DNA from: Yamagishiella unicocca
Lineage: Eukaryota; Chlorophyta; Chlorophyceae; Chlamydomonadales; Volvocaceae
DNA: 64,000 nt
Direction: 5' to 3'
NCBI GenBank assembly: GCA_003116995.1
Contig: BDSL01000042.1
Location: 496,001-560,000, forward strand
Shown here in pieces: positions 43,810 through 55,873 of the stretch. The notes beneath the pieces are model-generated. The model was given only the letters and a program-made list of their open reading frames with translations, made no database searches and was not told the origin of the DNA. Every line of letters begins with the position of its first letter. The first letter of the stretch is position 1. Position numbers and translations under genes: made by a program.

Positions 43810-46800
43810 TCAGCGCCCTGAAGAGGGCACGGATGATCGCTCGCTGCCGGCAGTAGCAGAAACTGCCGCCGAGGAGCTGTAGCGTGCACGCCACGCGGCC
43901 AGACCTGCTGCCAGGGCATCGTGCACGGCCGGAGAGTACTGCGCCCCAGTCATCACAGGCACCGCACGTGGAATGTCGTACACACTGCTGCCGTACGGTA
44001 CAGTGTATTGGCGGCGGTCTCGCGTTTTGGAACCTGTCCCGCCCAAGGCCGTCTGGCGGGCACTCACTGAGGACGGCGGTGTGTGTGGCGGCGTACCCGG
44101 GGCAGTAGCTGGCGCGCCAACGGCAACCGCAGCGGTAGCAGTGTTTGCAGCAGGCACAACAGCAGGCGCTGAACCAGGGCGGGCTGAGCGGTTGAGTGCG
44201 GTCAAGAGAGCGGCCTTGAATGCCGGCTGCGGTGGCAGCGGCGGTGGCGGCGGCGGTGGCGGCGGTGGTGGCGAGAAGGATGGCGGCGGTCCCGGCGTCC
44301 ACGTGGGATGAGTGGCAGGATTGCCGGCGCCCGCAACATGGGCGGCCAGCTGCCACATCACGTCGTGTGCTCCCCTGCTGACGGCTTGCATTGGGTCCTC
44401 AGCTGCTGCGTTCGCGGCCGCTACACCTGTACGACACCACCTGGGGGGGCGGGCGGATGAATCACACATCACTCTGTTGCGCTTGTGCTTGGATACGTGA
44501 GGAGCAGCTAATGCCATTTGCGGTTATGCGCGTCTGCGAGAAATTGCACCGGACGCACTAGTGGGTCAGACGCAACGGTAACTAACAGCCACATGTTATT
44601 CCATTGCCAAGCCACCTACTGGGCGCATGCCGTGCGCCTCGACTGCTCTTGTAATCCACGGCCGAGTACGTGACCACCGACCCCTTCGATACATTGCAAT
44701 GTATCCGCCATGTCATCTTAACATCGCTGAACTGTGCAGGTTCCACGCAGCCCCTAGCTCCCGGTAGATTATCGTGCAAAATACATTCAAGCAACTCGCC
44801 TCGCCTCTACCCACCTACCTGCTTGGAACGCCGCGGCCGCGTCGTAGTACGGCGACGCGGGATGATACGCGACCCGCGGGTCATTCAATCCGCCGGGGGG
44901 CGACAAGGACTCGCGCTGCACGTGCTTCCGGAACTTGAAGTCGACCTGGTTCCGGATCTGGTCGAGCAGCTCGGATCGCGTGTCGCCCCCACGAACCATC
45001 ATCGGCATCGGCGGCGGCGGTGGGGGAGGCACGCTGGCAGCGCTGCCGGGCATCGGAGGCGTGTGCGGCGCCATGGCGCGCATCGCAGCGGACATCTGCT
45101 GTGGCATCGGCGGCGACGCAGGCGGCTGAGGTGACGCAGCGCCCTTGACCCCTGGAGCCAAAGGCACCGGGTACCAGGTCTCTTTGCCATCGCCGGCATG
45201 CATTGCATACTGGGGCGGTGGTGGCGGCGGCGGCGGCGCTGGGTGCGGGGCGCCCGCTCCTGGCATGTAGATCTGCGCCGCCGCGTCGGATGGCTGCCAG
45301 GATGGCCTCTTCTGCCAGGCTTCGCCGCTGCTTGTGGCCTGCACGGCAGCGCTCTGCCAGATCCCGTGCTCAGGGGAGAGGACCTGCTGGTGCGGGTGCT
45401 GCTGCTGGTGCGGGTGCTGCTGCTGGTGCTGCGGAAGCGGATGCTCTTCCTCCTGCGGGCCGTCTTGCAACATGCGCATAAGCGTGTGCTGCATCTGCAC
45501 CAGTACGCTGCGCTCCTGCTCGCGGGACAGCGCGGCCTTGGAAGCGCCGTCGCCGCCGCCACCGCTGTGGCCGGTCGCCCCGTGCGCCTCCGAAACCAGT
45601 CCCTCAGCGGCACTCTGGTACCCGAAGCCTTGCGGCGCCGTTGGGGCGCCTCCCGCGCTGCCCCCGCCAACACGTGAGTCGTACGACCTTATTGCAGCAC
45701 TGTGCTGGTGCTGCTGTAGGTGCTGCTGGTGCTGCGTTTGCTGGTGTTGTGAAGCGGCGCCCGCAAGAGACTGAGACTGATGCAACATGGCAGCCGCGCG
45801 AGCTTCGGCAGCGTTCATTTGGAGCTGCTGTGTGAAGCGCGCCTGTGCCTGGGCCTGCGCGTGCTGCAGCTGCTGTAGCTGCGCCTGGGCCTGCTCCTGT
45901 GCTTGGTGCAGCTGCTGCAGCTGCGCCTGCGCCTGCTGCTGCTGCAGCTGCACCGCCTGGTGCTGCTGCTGCTGCTGCATGTCGACCAGCACCGCCTGCA
46001 CACTGGCTACGGACTGCTGCAGGCCGGACAGCTGCGTCTCCAGGGTGGCGATGTAGTCCTTGCGCACCTGCTCCGATACCGAGTCCAGGTGCGTCAGATC
46101 GCCGGCGCCAATTTGCGGGATGCGGCTGGGTCGCAGCGATGCAGACGCTCCAGGGAGGGCCATGGCCTTCGGGGAGGCCGCCACGGAGTTGACAGACGCT
46201 GCCGCGCTGCCGGCGCTGCTGCCCTTGCTGCTGGGCGCAGCGCCATGGGGACCGACCCGCGGGTCGGCGTGGTGGGAGGGCATCGGCGCCCAGCTGACGG
46301 ATCCACGGGCATTGGGGCTGACGGACCTGCGAGTTGGTGCCACCTGGTGAGTAGTGGTCATAGCAGAAGGCCGGGAGGCGCCGGCGGTGCTGCGCTCTCG
46401 GCCGCGGCGGCGATCGGAGTCAGCGGCATGCTCGTCCGATCCGCCTGCCTTCCGGTGCACCGCCGCAAGGGGTGCCTGCTGCTCCAAGTACGCGTCAAGC
46501 AAGCTGCCCGTGCCGCTGGCGCTGACGCTGCCGTCGCCGCCCCGCTCGACGTACGACGGCCGCCGCTGGCTCCTCCGCTGCTCCTTCTCGCCGCCGTACA
46601 CGTCGCGGGAGCCGCCAGTTTCACCAGCCGCGAACGAGCGGTTGCCACGGCGGTCGGCCGCTGAGGGCGAAACCGACGAGCGCCTGGGCGTCCTGGCGGG
46701 GTGCCCAGCCGACGCCCGCCGGGCGTCCCGTGGGTCGGCGGTTTCGGAGTAATACCGGCCACCGTCGTCGCCGTCCTCTTGGTCGGGTCCTTCGTAATTG

Positions 46801-49246
46801 TCCCGAATGGGCACGAGCCGTACTTCCCGCGACGGGCTGCGCGCCCGGACTGGCTCCCACCCAGTTGCGCGTCGTACCCTCACCGCCCCCTCTCCATGAG
46901 TGCTGGACCTCTGCCGCCGCCGCAGCTCCCGCTCCTCCGCCTCCTCGCCGCCGCCACCGCCGCCGCCGCGTGGGGGGTAGTTTCCGCCGGCCGCGGCGTG
47001 GCGCGCGCCGCTGTCCCAGTTGTCCCGCCCGACATCGTCGCTGCGCGTGTCGATGCTGCTGCTGCCGCCGGTGCCATTGTCGGCCAGCAGCGGCACGGCC
47101 TCACGGTCGGCAGCAAAGACCACCCGACTGCTGCGCGGCGGCGAGCCGTGGCCTCCGCCGCCGCCGCTCTGCGCCTGCACCCTGCGGCCTCGCGAAGGCC
47201 CCCTCGAAGCGGCGGGGCGGTGGATTTCGGACTTGAGGTGGCGCTGTACGCCCGTGGCCGTCGCCACGTGGCGCGTGTGTACGACAGGCTCCGAGGCGTA
47301 CGACGCAGCGGAGGCGACCTCGTACTGGTCGTCCAGCAGGGGCACTCTGGATCGGCGCTCGAGGCTCTGACCGCCGTACGGCGCCCTGCTGGCGGCCGCG
47401 GCCGTCATTGACGCGGCTCGGAAGGACAGGCTCGCGTGGTAGCCATCGCCGCCGGGTGCAGCGGCGGCGGCGGCGGTGGAGCCGTGACGAGTGTCACGCG
47501 TGTCACGCGGCGACGCCGGGGGAGGCTGCATGTGGCTCCACCGTGTGGGTTCTCCGCCGGCCATGGTCGGGCGGCCGCCCATGACCTCCTCAAGCCTGGC
47601 GTATGGGTCGCGGATGCAATGCGGGAGGAAATGTCAGCGGGTGCACGGGAAATGCACCGGAACTTCCTCCCTTAGAGGAGGCCATGCTGCACGAGAAACC
47701 GACACTATCTTTCGCGACTCCGCACCCTCGTGCCATAACGCACGCAAGGCTAGCGATTGGCCTTATCCCCAAACACAATATATCCCGGCTTTGTTCTGCC
47801 AGCGCGGGTGTACCTCATGCTAGGACAACGTCCATACGTACACGCGTCTGGCTTCACAATTCGTGGAGTATTAGGCTCGAGGCTTAGAAGTAACCTAGCG
47901 TGTCTGGTTCAATCATTTTCGTATCCGGAATTTCGGACCCGCCCACGCCGCCGCCCACTGGTTAAAAACAGCCAACTAGGCTTGCAGTACTGTTTTCAAT
48001 TTTCTCATCGGGCAAAGACGCGTGTCTACGCTACCCAACCGCCCACCTCCGTCCCTCGGGAGCTCTCACCTGCCCTCCTGATGCAGCCGTGCCAACAGCT
48101 CGGGTCGGGGGATGGCGGCTTGCGCGAGGGCCCTGTACCACAGCCCCTGCACGCCGGTGGGCGGTTCGGTGAGTAGCCGGGTGAGGGAGTGGGTCGAGCG
48201 GTGTGGAAAGGCAAGGAGAGAAGCTAGGGCGGTGATCCTGTAGGTAGCGAGGGGCAGGCAGCTGGGTCTAGGTATCCGTACATGTAAGCTAACCATCGCT
48301 AACGAGCACCGGTTCGGTCATGATCTCATGAATGTATTCCGTGATCTGAATTAACTTGGCTTGGTATGGAAGAGGATGCGATCTCTTGAGGTCTCAAGCT
48401 CTGGCTTCGTGCTGCCCGTTTACCGTCGGTGCGAGGGAAACGTACCTGCAGCTCGTCGCTGATGGCGGCGACCGTTAGATGCTGTCGGCTGCAGGTGTCG
48501 TACGCCTCCGGCGGCAGCTGTAGGTGCAGAGCGTACGGCTGTTCTCCTGTGCGGTTGACTACGGTGCGGCACGTGACCGTTGATCCTTCCAGTGGGATGA
48601 AGCCGCGAGGTTTCGGGGCGCCTTGACCATCAAACCAGAACAGGTTACTACCCTGCGCACGATGGGAGTGTGGAGCATGTTCGGAATTAGACAGGAACAC
48701 ACGAGATAAGCACGAGTGAGGTCTTAAGGCCAGCCGGGACTGCCAGGGTTATTCATAGCTTGTTGCCTCCTACATCTTAGTGGTCAAACACTGAGCCACT
48801 GTCCCGGACGTGCAGGATAAGTCACCATGGCAAGAGGTAGCATGGCAAGATACTTGGGCAAGGAAATATAAATCGCGCACCCCCGACCCTGCAACCGATC
48901 TATGAATCCAACAGACAATCGGCGAAAGTCGTTTCAGGATTCAGCTCCGCGAAGGAACCTCGACGCTGCCTCGACCGCGCCACCGTCTGCATGCCGAACC
49001 GTTACGCACCTTTAGGATGAAGTATCTCCGCTTCCAAGTCGTGCTCTTATTACCTGTCCGTATCATCATACGCGGAGTGCATTCAGCGCTTACAAGGTAG
49101 GGTGCGAATACCGCCGGCCAAACGGTTTGCATTTGGAAGCGGGACAGACACGAAGACAAGTTCTCACCTTCCTTGTCCAGCCAACCTGACAGATCCGGTG
49201 GATCCCACAGGAGTGTCTGATCCTGAAGCATTGGGGAATCGAGCAT
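43810..49246 (-). CDS. PH-domain protein with long disordered and Q-rich coiled-coil region
   Basis: Six exons (5' to 3'): 49246-49168, 49053-49010, 48652-48446, 48146-48070, 47595-44819 and 44426-43810; phases close and give 1266 residues. A pleckstrin-homology domain spans residues about 19-135: SGWLDKEG, TTWKRRYFILK, NLFWFDGQGAPKPRGFIPLE and the terminal helix GLWYRALAQAA. PH domains bind phosphoinositides or proteins at membranes. The 2.8-kb fifth exon encodes Ser/Arg/Gly-rich sequence, then a coiled coil at about 641-740 (RKDYIATLETQLSGLQQS) that becomes Gln/Ala/His-rich, then polyproline tracts (possible profilin or SH3-type ligands). Exon 6 adds another polyproline tract. Two palindromes of the GACCCRYGGGTC family fall in frame and read Asp-Pro-Arg-Val. 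The architecture suggests a membrane-associated scaffold; I recognise no named family. Confidence 0.8.
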
Positions 49247-49886
49247 AATAGGTTTCCATGGCCCCCAGTGACCCCACCTTGCAAACCGACAATGTCGCTT
49301 TCCTGAATGCCATTGCGCGCGTCAAGCTATGCGGAACGCAGATATGCTTACCCTTTCAGACGACGCCTTCCCCCACGGCATGCGCGAACAGCAGGGCGCC
49401 ATTTCCCTCAACAGTCGACGTGCTCGAGCGACTGAAGAACCGCACGGCTAACTAGGACGGGAACAGCGTGAGTTGAAGTCTGTATATTTTTGAAGTCAAA
49501 TTTAACATTAGAGTCGCATGTTTCTTGCGACTTGAATATTATGCCGCTTCCTCTTCCCAGGGTAGACCGCGCTCCGAAACGTACGACGCAAATGTGCCAC
49601 ACGGCATAACGCATTCGGCGCCAAAACCATTACTGTTACTTTAGTTTTCTTGTCCGAATTTCCTAGACGTTTTAGCACAAGAAGCAAAGTCTGAGCAGTT
49701 GGTTACGTGGGGATTCTGGACGTCTGTAGTGTATTCAATAACTATTTATTTTCCATAGTCCTATCAAAGAGTCACACTGTTTGTGCAAGTTGCAACTTTG
49801 TTTAAAGGTGCACCTCACCTCCCCGCAGCACTTTGATCGCAGCCATTCCGGCGGCGAAAACTTATTAGATACCTGCTGCTGTTACG
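49247..49886. promoter_or_regulatory. Bidirectional promoter region between the PH-domain and FKBP genes
   Basis: Two start codons face away from each other 640 bases apart. The interval is notably AT-rich compared with both genes (for example around 49480-49560 and 49620-49800, with TTATTTATT- and TTTAAA-like words). No convincing frame exists. Transcription start sites cannot be placed. Confidence 0.5.
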
Positions 49887-52800
49887 ATGGCGTTCTGGGG
49901 CGCCGTGGTGAAGCCTGGCAAGCCGCACGCTTTTGTGCCGCCGCCGGAGGACTGGAATCTGCATCTGTCGCAGGCCGCACTCGAGCCGACTGTGCCCGAG
50001 GGCCAGCGCGTAGCGGTGGCGGTCAAGGCCGATCCTGAAGATGATGCCATTATCCTTTGTACCCTCACGGCCGGCCGGGCCGACACGGCTCCCCTGGACA
50101 TGTTCTTCTCACAGGTAGTCGACGCTCCAGGGAGCGTCTTGAAAGGACCAGGCTTGGGAACAGTACCTTCCAGAGGGTAGTCCAGCGAAGGGGGATTGTT
50201 CCAGGGCGGCATCCAACGACGGCATGATCATAGTGCGCGGAGGCGGCCGTAGACCCAATGAGCCTTGGTGGCGCGGCCTTGGGAGTATGGCAAACGAATC
50301 AGCCATAGATCCACGCCGCGCCACGTTCTCTTACGCTCCCCACTGGCACGTCCTCCCGGCACGCATTGCCGTACATGAATCATCGCGGCTGCATCCCTTT
50401 CCCTCGCGATGGGTGCTGGATGCGAGCGCCTTCCTGGAAAGGCGTTCAGCTCGTCCGCCAATTCCAGGATCACCCATTCCAGCTGGCGGCCTCGCTGAAC
50501 GCCCCTCCAAGAAAGCTGTCCCCTCCAGCACCCATCGCCACGGAGAGGGCTGCCGTGATGATCGGAGCCGTGATGATCGGATCCAGCACCCATCGCGACG
50601 GAGAGGGCTGCCGTGCAGCCGCGATGGTCCCTAGCGTCGGTTTGCCTCATTCGGTCCCAAAGGCTGCTGCTCGCGGAGCGTACGTCGCAACGGGGCAGCA
50701 GAGCGAGCCGACTGCCGCTGCTCGTATGCTCGCGTGGGGTCACCCTCCGCTGCTGCACCCTCCGTTTCCTTCCTGGCCAGTGCCACCGGCTTGGGCGGAC
50801 ATTATATTATAACCACTCATGCATCCTCCCCCCTGCCCGGCCCCGGCCCGCAGTATTCCGAGTTTACGGTGATGGGCGACCATCCCGTCCACCTGACGGG
50901 TTACTACACCCCAGCGCAGGTAAGGACTCAGCACGGGGGAGTGGGGGGCGCGGAAGCTTCTAGGGAGGTGTTATGGCGCGGGTGGTGAAAGCCACTGAAG
51001 GCCACAGGCTTTATGAGAGCGATGGCGACCTGCTCTGCGACAGCCAACCCAGTGCGGCGCAGCCACAGTATCGAACCTGGGTTCTCTCGGTTCCTGCAGT
51101 CCACCGTTGGATGGACGGTGAGGCTAGGCCTTAGTCGGGGTAGTGCTAGGCGGTTGGGCTCCTCTGTGCCATGACTGCTGATCGTTGCTGGCCCCGCTGG
51201 CCCGCACCCGCCCCAAAGAACCTGGACGATGATGACGAGGACGAGGGCGAGGATGACGATGACGACGAGTACCAGCCGAAGCTGCTGGGCTTCCCCATGC
51301 ACGCCAGGGACGGAGGCGATGAGGATGACGATGAGGATGACGAAGACGAAGACATGGATGGGCTGGACGAGGTGGGACGGGGCGCCGGCGGGCCGGGAGT
51401 AGGGCGGGACGGGGCAGGAGTGTGGCTGGGTGTTCGGCGCGGTCACATAATCGTGATGAATGTTTTGATGTGGGAAGTCCAGTGAGGCGTGGCGCAAGGC
51501 GTGGCCCAAGGAAGCTGATGCGCCAAAGGTCGTACTGTTTCCTTCCCGTGCGCAGGACGAAGACGAGGACGAGGACGACGACGAGGACGAGCGGGAGGGT
51601 GACGACGAGATGTTCGGCTACCCGGTGCTGTCGGGGCGGCGGAGGCCGCAGGTGGTGATTAAGGACATTACGGACGAGGGCAAGGACGCGCCGAAGGGCA
51701 AGGACAGCAAGGGCGGCAAGGGCGGAGCGACGACGGATGGGAAGAAGAAGGGCAAGGTAAGATCCAGGTCTTAGTGACGGGTGGTGGTCTTAGTCGGAGC
51801 TCCAACGGAAAATCTGCAGTAATCCAGTGAAAATTATTGGGTGTATGGCGTGCTTAGCCTGAAGCGAAAGGTGGCGAAGTCCTTCGCGGCAACTCAAGGC
51901 CTACGCCTTTGTCTCCGCTCTGCTCGGTGCCGCTGCCAGAAGGAGGAAATTGTGGAGATGGATGAGGACGACGAAAGCAATGATGAGGATGAGGACGAGG
52001 AGGAGGAGGACGACGAGGACGATGAGGAGGACGAGGAGGAGGAGGAGGAGCAGCCGACACCCCCCGCCAAGGTGCGTCCGCAGCGATCGACTATCTTGAT
52101 CCTCGGAATAATGTGGGGGGCTCGAGGACGTTGCTTTAGGGGTTTGGCATCGGTTGCGCTACAGGTGGCAGAAGTCGGCTGGGCACAGGAAGTACGGGGT
52201 TTGGTGGTTTTCCGTAGCCCTAGCCAGCTTCGTACAAAGACGTGCGCATCCGGCAAAGTGAATGCGCGCGCCCGCGCGCCCGCGCCCATACCCGGGCACC
52301 ACAGCTCCTAACGAACGCGCTGCGCCCCGTCGGTCCCCCGTTTAAGTCCCGCCACCTGCGCTTGCAATTTCCGCGGCTGCTGCGGCGGCTTGCAGGGCGG
52401 GAAGCAGGCTGCCCCCGCCAGCAACAAGCGCCCCGCGGAATCACCGGCGGCGGCCAACGGGGCGGCCAAGGCGGATCAGCCGGCCAAGAAGAAGCAAGCC
52501 GTTGGGTGGGTCGTCGAATGGGCTGTGGCTGGGGCAGGGGCTGCGGCCGTGCGGGTATGCGGCTGTGCGGCCGGAGATGAAGGGGCTGTGCGAACATGTT
52601 CGGACCGTTGTTGGTGAGTCTGACCTGGCGCGTAGTGTTGAAAGCGCTTGCTACAGGACGGGAGATGCAGCGGGTGCACAAAGTGCGAAGGGCATCCTTG
52701 TTGTGTGACGTGCAAGAAGCATGGATACACGCCCGAGTGGAGGCGCAGAGTGCGCGTGAGTTGCTGCTAAATGTTTGTGGCGTGCGCAAAGTGGGAGGGA

Positions 52801-54289
52801 CGGACCTGCCAAGACCATGAAACGTATTGAGCGCCCGGGCGTCAAGTCTGGGCGTCGGGAAAGAAGCGAGTGACGCTGCCGTTGGCGGCTTTCCACGGGG
52901 TATTCCGCTTTGTGGTCGAGGTGCTGGCCGGTGGCGTCTTTCCCTCGACTCCGCATCGCGCTTTTGTTCCCGCAGGCAACAGCAGCCGCAGCCCGCCGCA
53001 AAGGGGAAAGACGCCAAGGAGAAGCAGCAACCGGAGCCCAAGCCAGAGGCTAAGCCAGAGCCCAAGCAGAAGCCGCAGAAGCCGGAGGCTAAGCCGGAGC
53101 CCAAGCAGGAAACCCCCAAGGATGCCAAGGCGGGCAAGAAGAACATCCGCCGCCACCCAAACGGCTTCGAGGTTGGTCTCGCTGCTGGGATCATGTCTCC
53201 AAACTAGTTGCGCCGGGTGGAACTCAGTGTTTAAGAAGGACAGGGGGACCGAGCCTTTTTCCTCTCTGATTTAAAATTTTAGCATTAATATCTGGAATTT
53301 TTAGCCGATACATGAAATGTAAGTCATACTTTGTCGACGCTGTGTTGGCAGGTTGAGGACGTGGCGTACGGCAACCCTAACGCTAAGCTGGCTAAGCCCG
53401 GCCACAAGGTCATGATGCGGTACGTCGGGCGGCTCAAGGCCAACGGCAAGGTCTTCGACAAGAGCGGCGCCAAGCCCTTCCAGTTCCGGCTAGGTGGGTG
53501 CCGGGGGTTGGGGTGGCCAGGACGTTCGTGGAAAGGACAGAAAAGTGAGAATTTATGCACCGGAAGAAAGGGTTTCCTGATTACCTGCTACCAGGAGTCA
53601 AGCATTGTGGTTGGCATGTAATGTTAACTAGTTGTAACTAGTAGATTTCATATAAGTAACTAGTTGTAACTAGTAGTTACTAATTGCTATTAGTTGTGAC
53701 TAATTATTGCTAGTAACAGTTATTACAGTGGGCCGGATCGCCCGGTCATCGATGCTGCTGACATACTCTTAACTGCAATGGTCGGGGGAACGTGACTTGT
53801 TCGCACCGCTCCATGACGTTTCATGCAGCCGCCTTGATTCCGCACCCTTGATCACCCCCTCCCCTGCCACTTCTATGTTCCCCCTGCCGTGCCAATCTCA
53901 TCCTGGTCCCATTCCCACACTGCACTCGGCGCCCACGGTGTGCTCTGCCCAGGCGTGGGTGAGGTGATCAAGGTATGTGACGCAGGGGACTGCTGACCTT
54001 ATCCGTGTTTGTGTTGCCTCACATTACCTTCATGACATGGACATCTGCTATCACACGCAAAATTCGCTCTTTGACAGCGGAACCTTGTAACCACCAACCA
54101 CCAACCGCACATCGCAACCGCCCTGTTGATGTCCAGGGCTGGGACCTCGGAGTCGAGGGCATGCGTGTGGGCGACAAGCGGCGCCTGGTGATTCCCCCTC
54201 AGCTGGCGTACGGCACCAGCGGCATCAAGGGCACCATCCCGCCCAACGCGACCCTGGATTTTGACGTTGAGCTGGTGGACGTCAAGTAG
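49887..54289 (+). CDS. FKBP53: Nucleoplasmin-like FKBP53-type peptidyl-prolyl isomerase
   Basis: Plant FKBP53 is a nuclear histone chaperone with prolyl isomerase activity. Ten exons: 49887-50114, 50854-50919, 51219-51371, 51556-51756, 51940-52071, 52396-52505, 52976-53171, 53352-53493, 53953-53972 and 54137-54289, giving 466 residues. Residues 1-98 match the FKBP-type nucleoplasmin fold (MAFWGAVVKPGKPHAF, VMGDHPVHLTGYY). Then come three acidic Asp/Glu tracts (exons 3-5), which bind histones in this family, and Lys/Pro-rich linkers suited to nuclear import (exons 4, 6, 7). The FKBP domain is residues 363-466 and keeps most pocket residues: Tyr in RYVGRL, Phe-Asp in VFDKS, GEVIKGW, AYG and FDVEL. 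The FKBP12 His87 position (GHPG) reads GIKG. Exon 9 is only 20 bases. The exon 3 acceptor is AAG, the only one that fits phase. Confidence 0.95.
50381..50630. repeat. Imperfect inverted repeat in FKBP intron 1
   Basis: The left arm (from about 50383: CATCGCGGCTGCAT, CGCGATGGGTGCTGGAT at 50405) recurs in reverse complement on the right (ATCCAGCACCCATCGCG near 50580, then GCAGCCGCGATGG near 50612). An inner palindrome spans about 50395-50555, centred near 50480, with GGCGTTCAGC facing GCTGAACGCC. As a result both strands encode similar frames. It could be a foldback or non-autonomous transposon; no target-site duplication was identified. Confidence 0.75.
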
Positions 54290-55601
54290 ATCCGCGATCC
54301 AGCGATCCAGGGAGGAAGCGAATGGTTTGAAGAGCGCCAGGGCAGGGGAGGTGCCTGGGCGAGGAGCACTCAGTCGGGTGTAGGCAGGAGGGCATGGGTA
54401 CGTGGGGGATGAAGCGTGGTGCGGTGTTGGGCCCGATGTGAGGGGGCGCTGCTGTAGGGGCCCTGATGGCTGGCCCGGAAGTGGTGGATGGGGTAGCTAG
54501 GAGGGGTCGCTGTTCCGGAGGACTGCTGCAAGAATGCGAGGTGGTTGATAAGGGAGCATGGGACGGGTTGCCGTGCACGGTGGCGTGGCTGATCAGCGGC
54601 CCGCTGGTGTACGGCACGCGTACGTTGCGGGAACATTCGGACCGTCGTGCGGGCATGTGATTACAAGTAGCCTGGATCAAGGAACCGGTATTTCGGAATG
54701 GACAGTCCTTATGCTCTCGTTTCGGTGTCTTGATTGCCGAACTGCGGACGCGTTTAAGATAGGCTTGCAGGTGCAGTAGCTAGCCCGTAGGTGCACTGGT
54801 GCAGGGATGCTGTAGGAATTAGGGACGAGGAGCAGCGCGAATGCTGGGCTGCTGCAGGGATGCAGGCTAATACGTACATGTACGCGTTGTACCTATCGAC
54901 GGTCGTCGTTCGCCATCCAAGGCGCAGCAGCTAGGCTCGGTTTGTACGGCACAGCTGGTCATTGTTGGTCACCACCTAAAGGAGCCCGAGGGCCGCCGTA
55001 CTAGTTCATCGCGCGCTCGCCGACCCTCCAGCTGTGAGCCTGCAGTGCGAGGTCCTTACATTCTGTGGCAGTGTGGCTACAAAGAAATGGTCTAGACATG
55101 TTCAGAACGCGGTCAAAACGTCGTCGGCGCGTTGCTCCTGGATGCTGAGACCAATCCGCGTTTAAGCGGTGAGTCGTGAGAGACAGCCAACCCTTGTTGC
55201 GGTCCTTAAAGGCGGTGTTGGTTAGCCTCGGAAAAGGGAAAAGCTGTCCCTGCTTGCTTTGTCGCGCTGAGCACCAAAGCTTCCGCAGATTGCCCCATTG
55301 AGCGCTTGGCATAAACAACTGACTGCGCGCTTCTGCCCGGCTCCTTAGGCGGTGGCGGCATCCCGCGAGACCCATGGGACCCAGCAGCAAAGGCCCTCAC
55401 TCGCTATTGCTTTCTGCAACCCGGAATCATCTTGCAAATCGCCTGCTGTCTGTCAAGCGGACACTGCTCTGACGAATCTCGCCGGGCGGAACGACCAAAG
55501 GACCTAGAGGAGATCTGGGTGCTCAAAGCCAGCACCAACGCCTGCAACAGGCCCAGCTGCGCCAGATTGTTTTAGTGGCGCACGCTGCAGGAAATAACAG
55601 C
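54290..55601. other. FKBP 3' UTR and intergenic region
   Basis: No TGTAA was found close to the FKBP stop. Frames of up to about 130 residues on either strand have no recognisable features. The right end should contain the promoter of the single-exon gene at 55602. Confidence 0.45.
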
Positions 55602-55842
55602 ATGGACCTTCAACTGCCTGCAACGGTGGCCGCGTCTGCCGCTTCCGGTGATGCTGCCATCGAGGGCGCGGGAAGCACGGCTGAGGATCCTGAGCCAGTC
55701 GAAAAGCGGACGGCTCATCAATTTCTTGAGCCGGCCGGGGCCGTACATGCAGGCCCCCAGGTTGTTGGGGACATAGGCGGTGGCGGCGGCAGTAGCAGCG
55801 TCATCGGGGCCGGCAGCAGCCTCCAGCAACACCAGCGGCCTC

Positions 55843-55873
<31 letters not shown>

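Noticed and set aside
45903..47411. Plus-strand frames of 230-250 codons
   Set aside because: They are antisense shadows of the GC-rich fifth exon of the PH-domain gene.
54290..55400. Frames of up to 132 codons downstream of FKBP
   Set aside because: They overlap on both strands with no conserved motif and are probably UTR and intergenic sequence.
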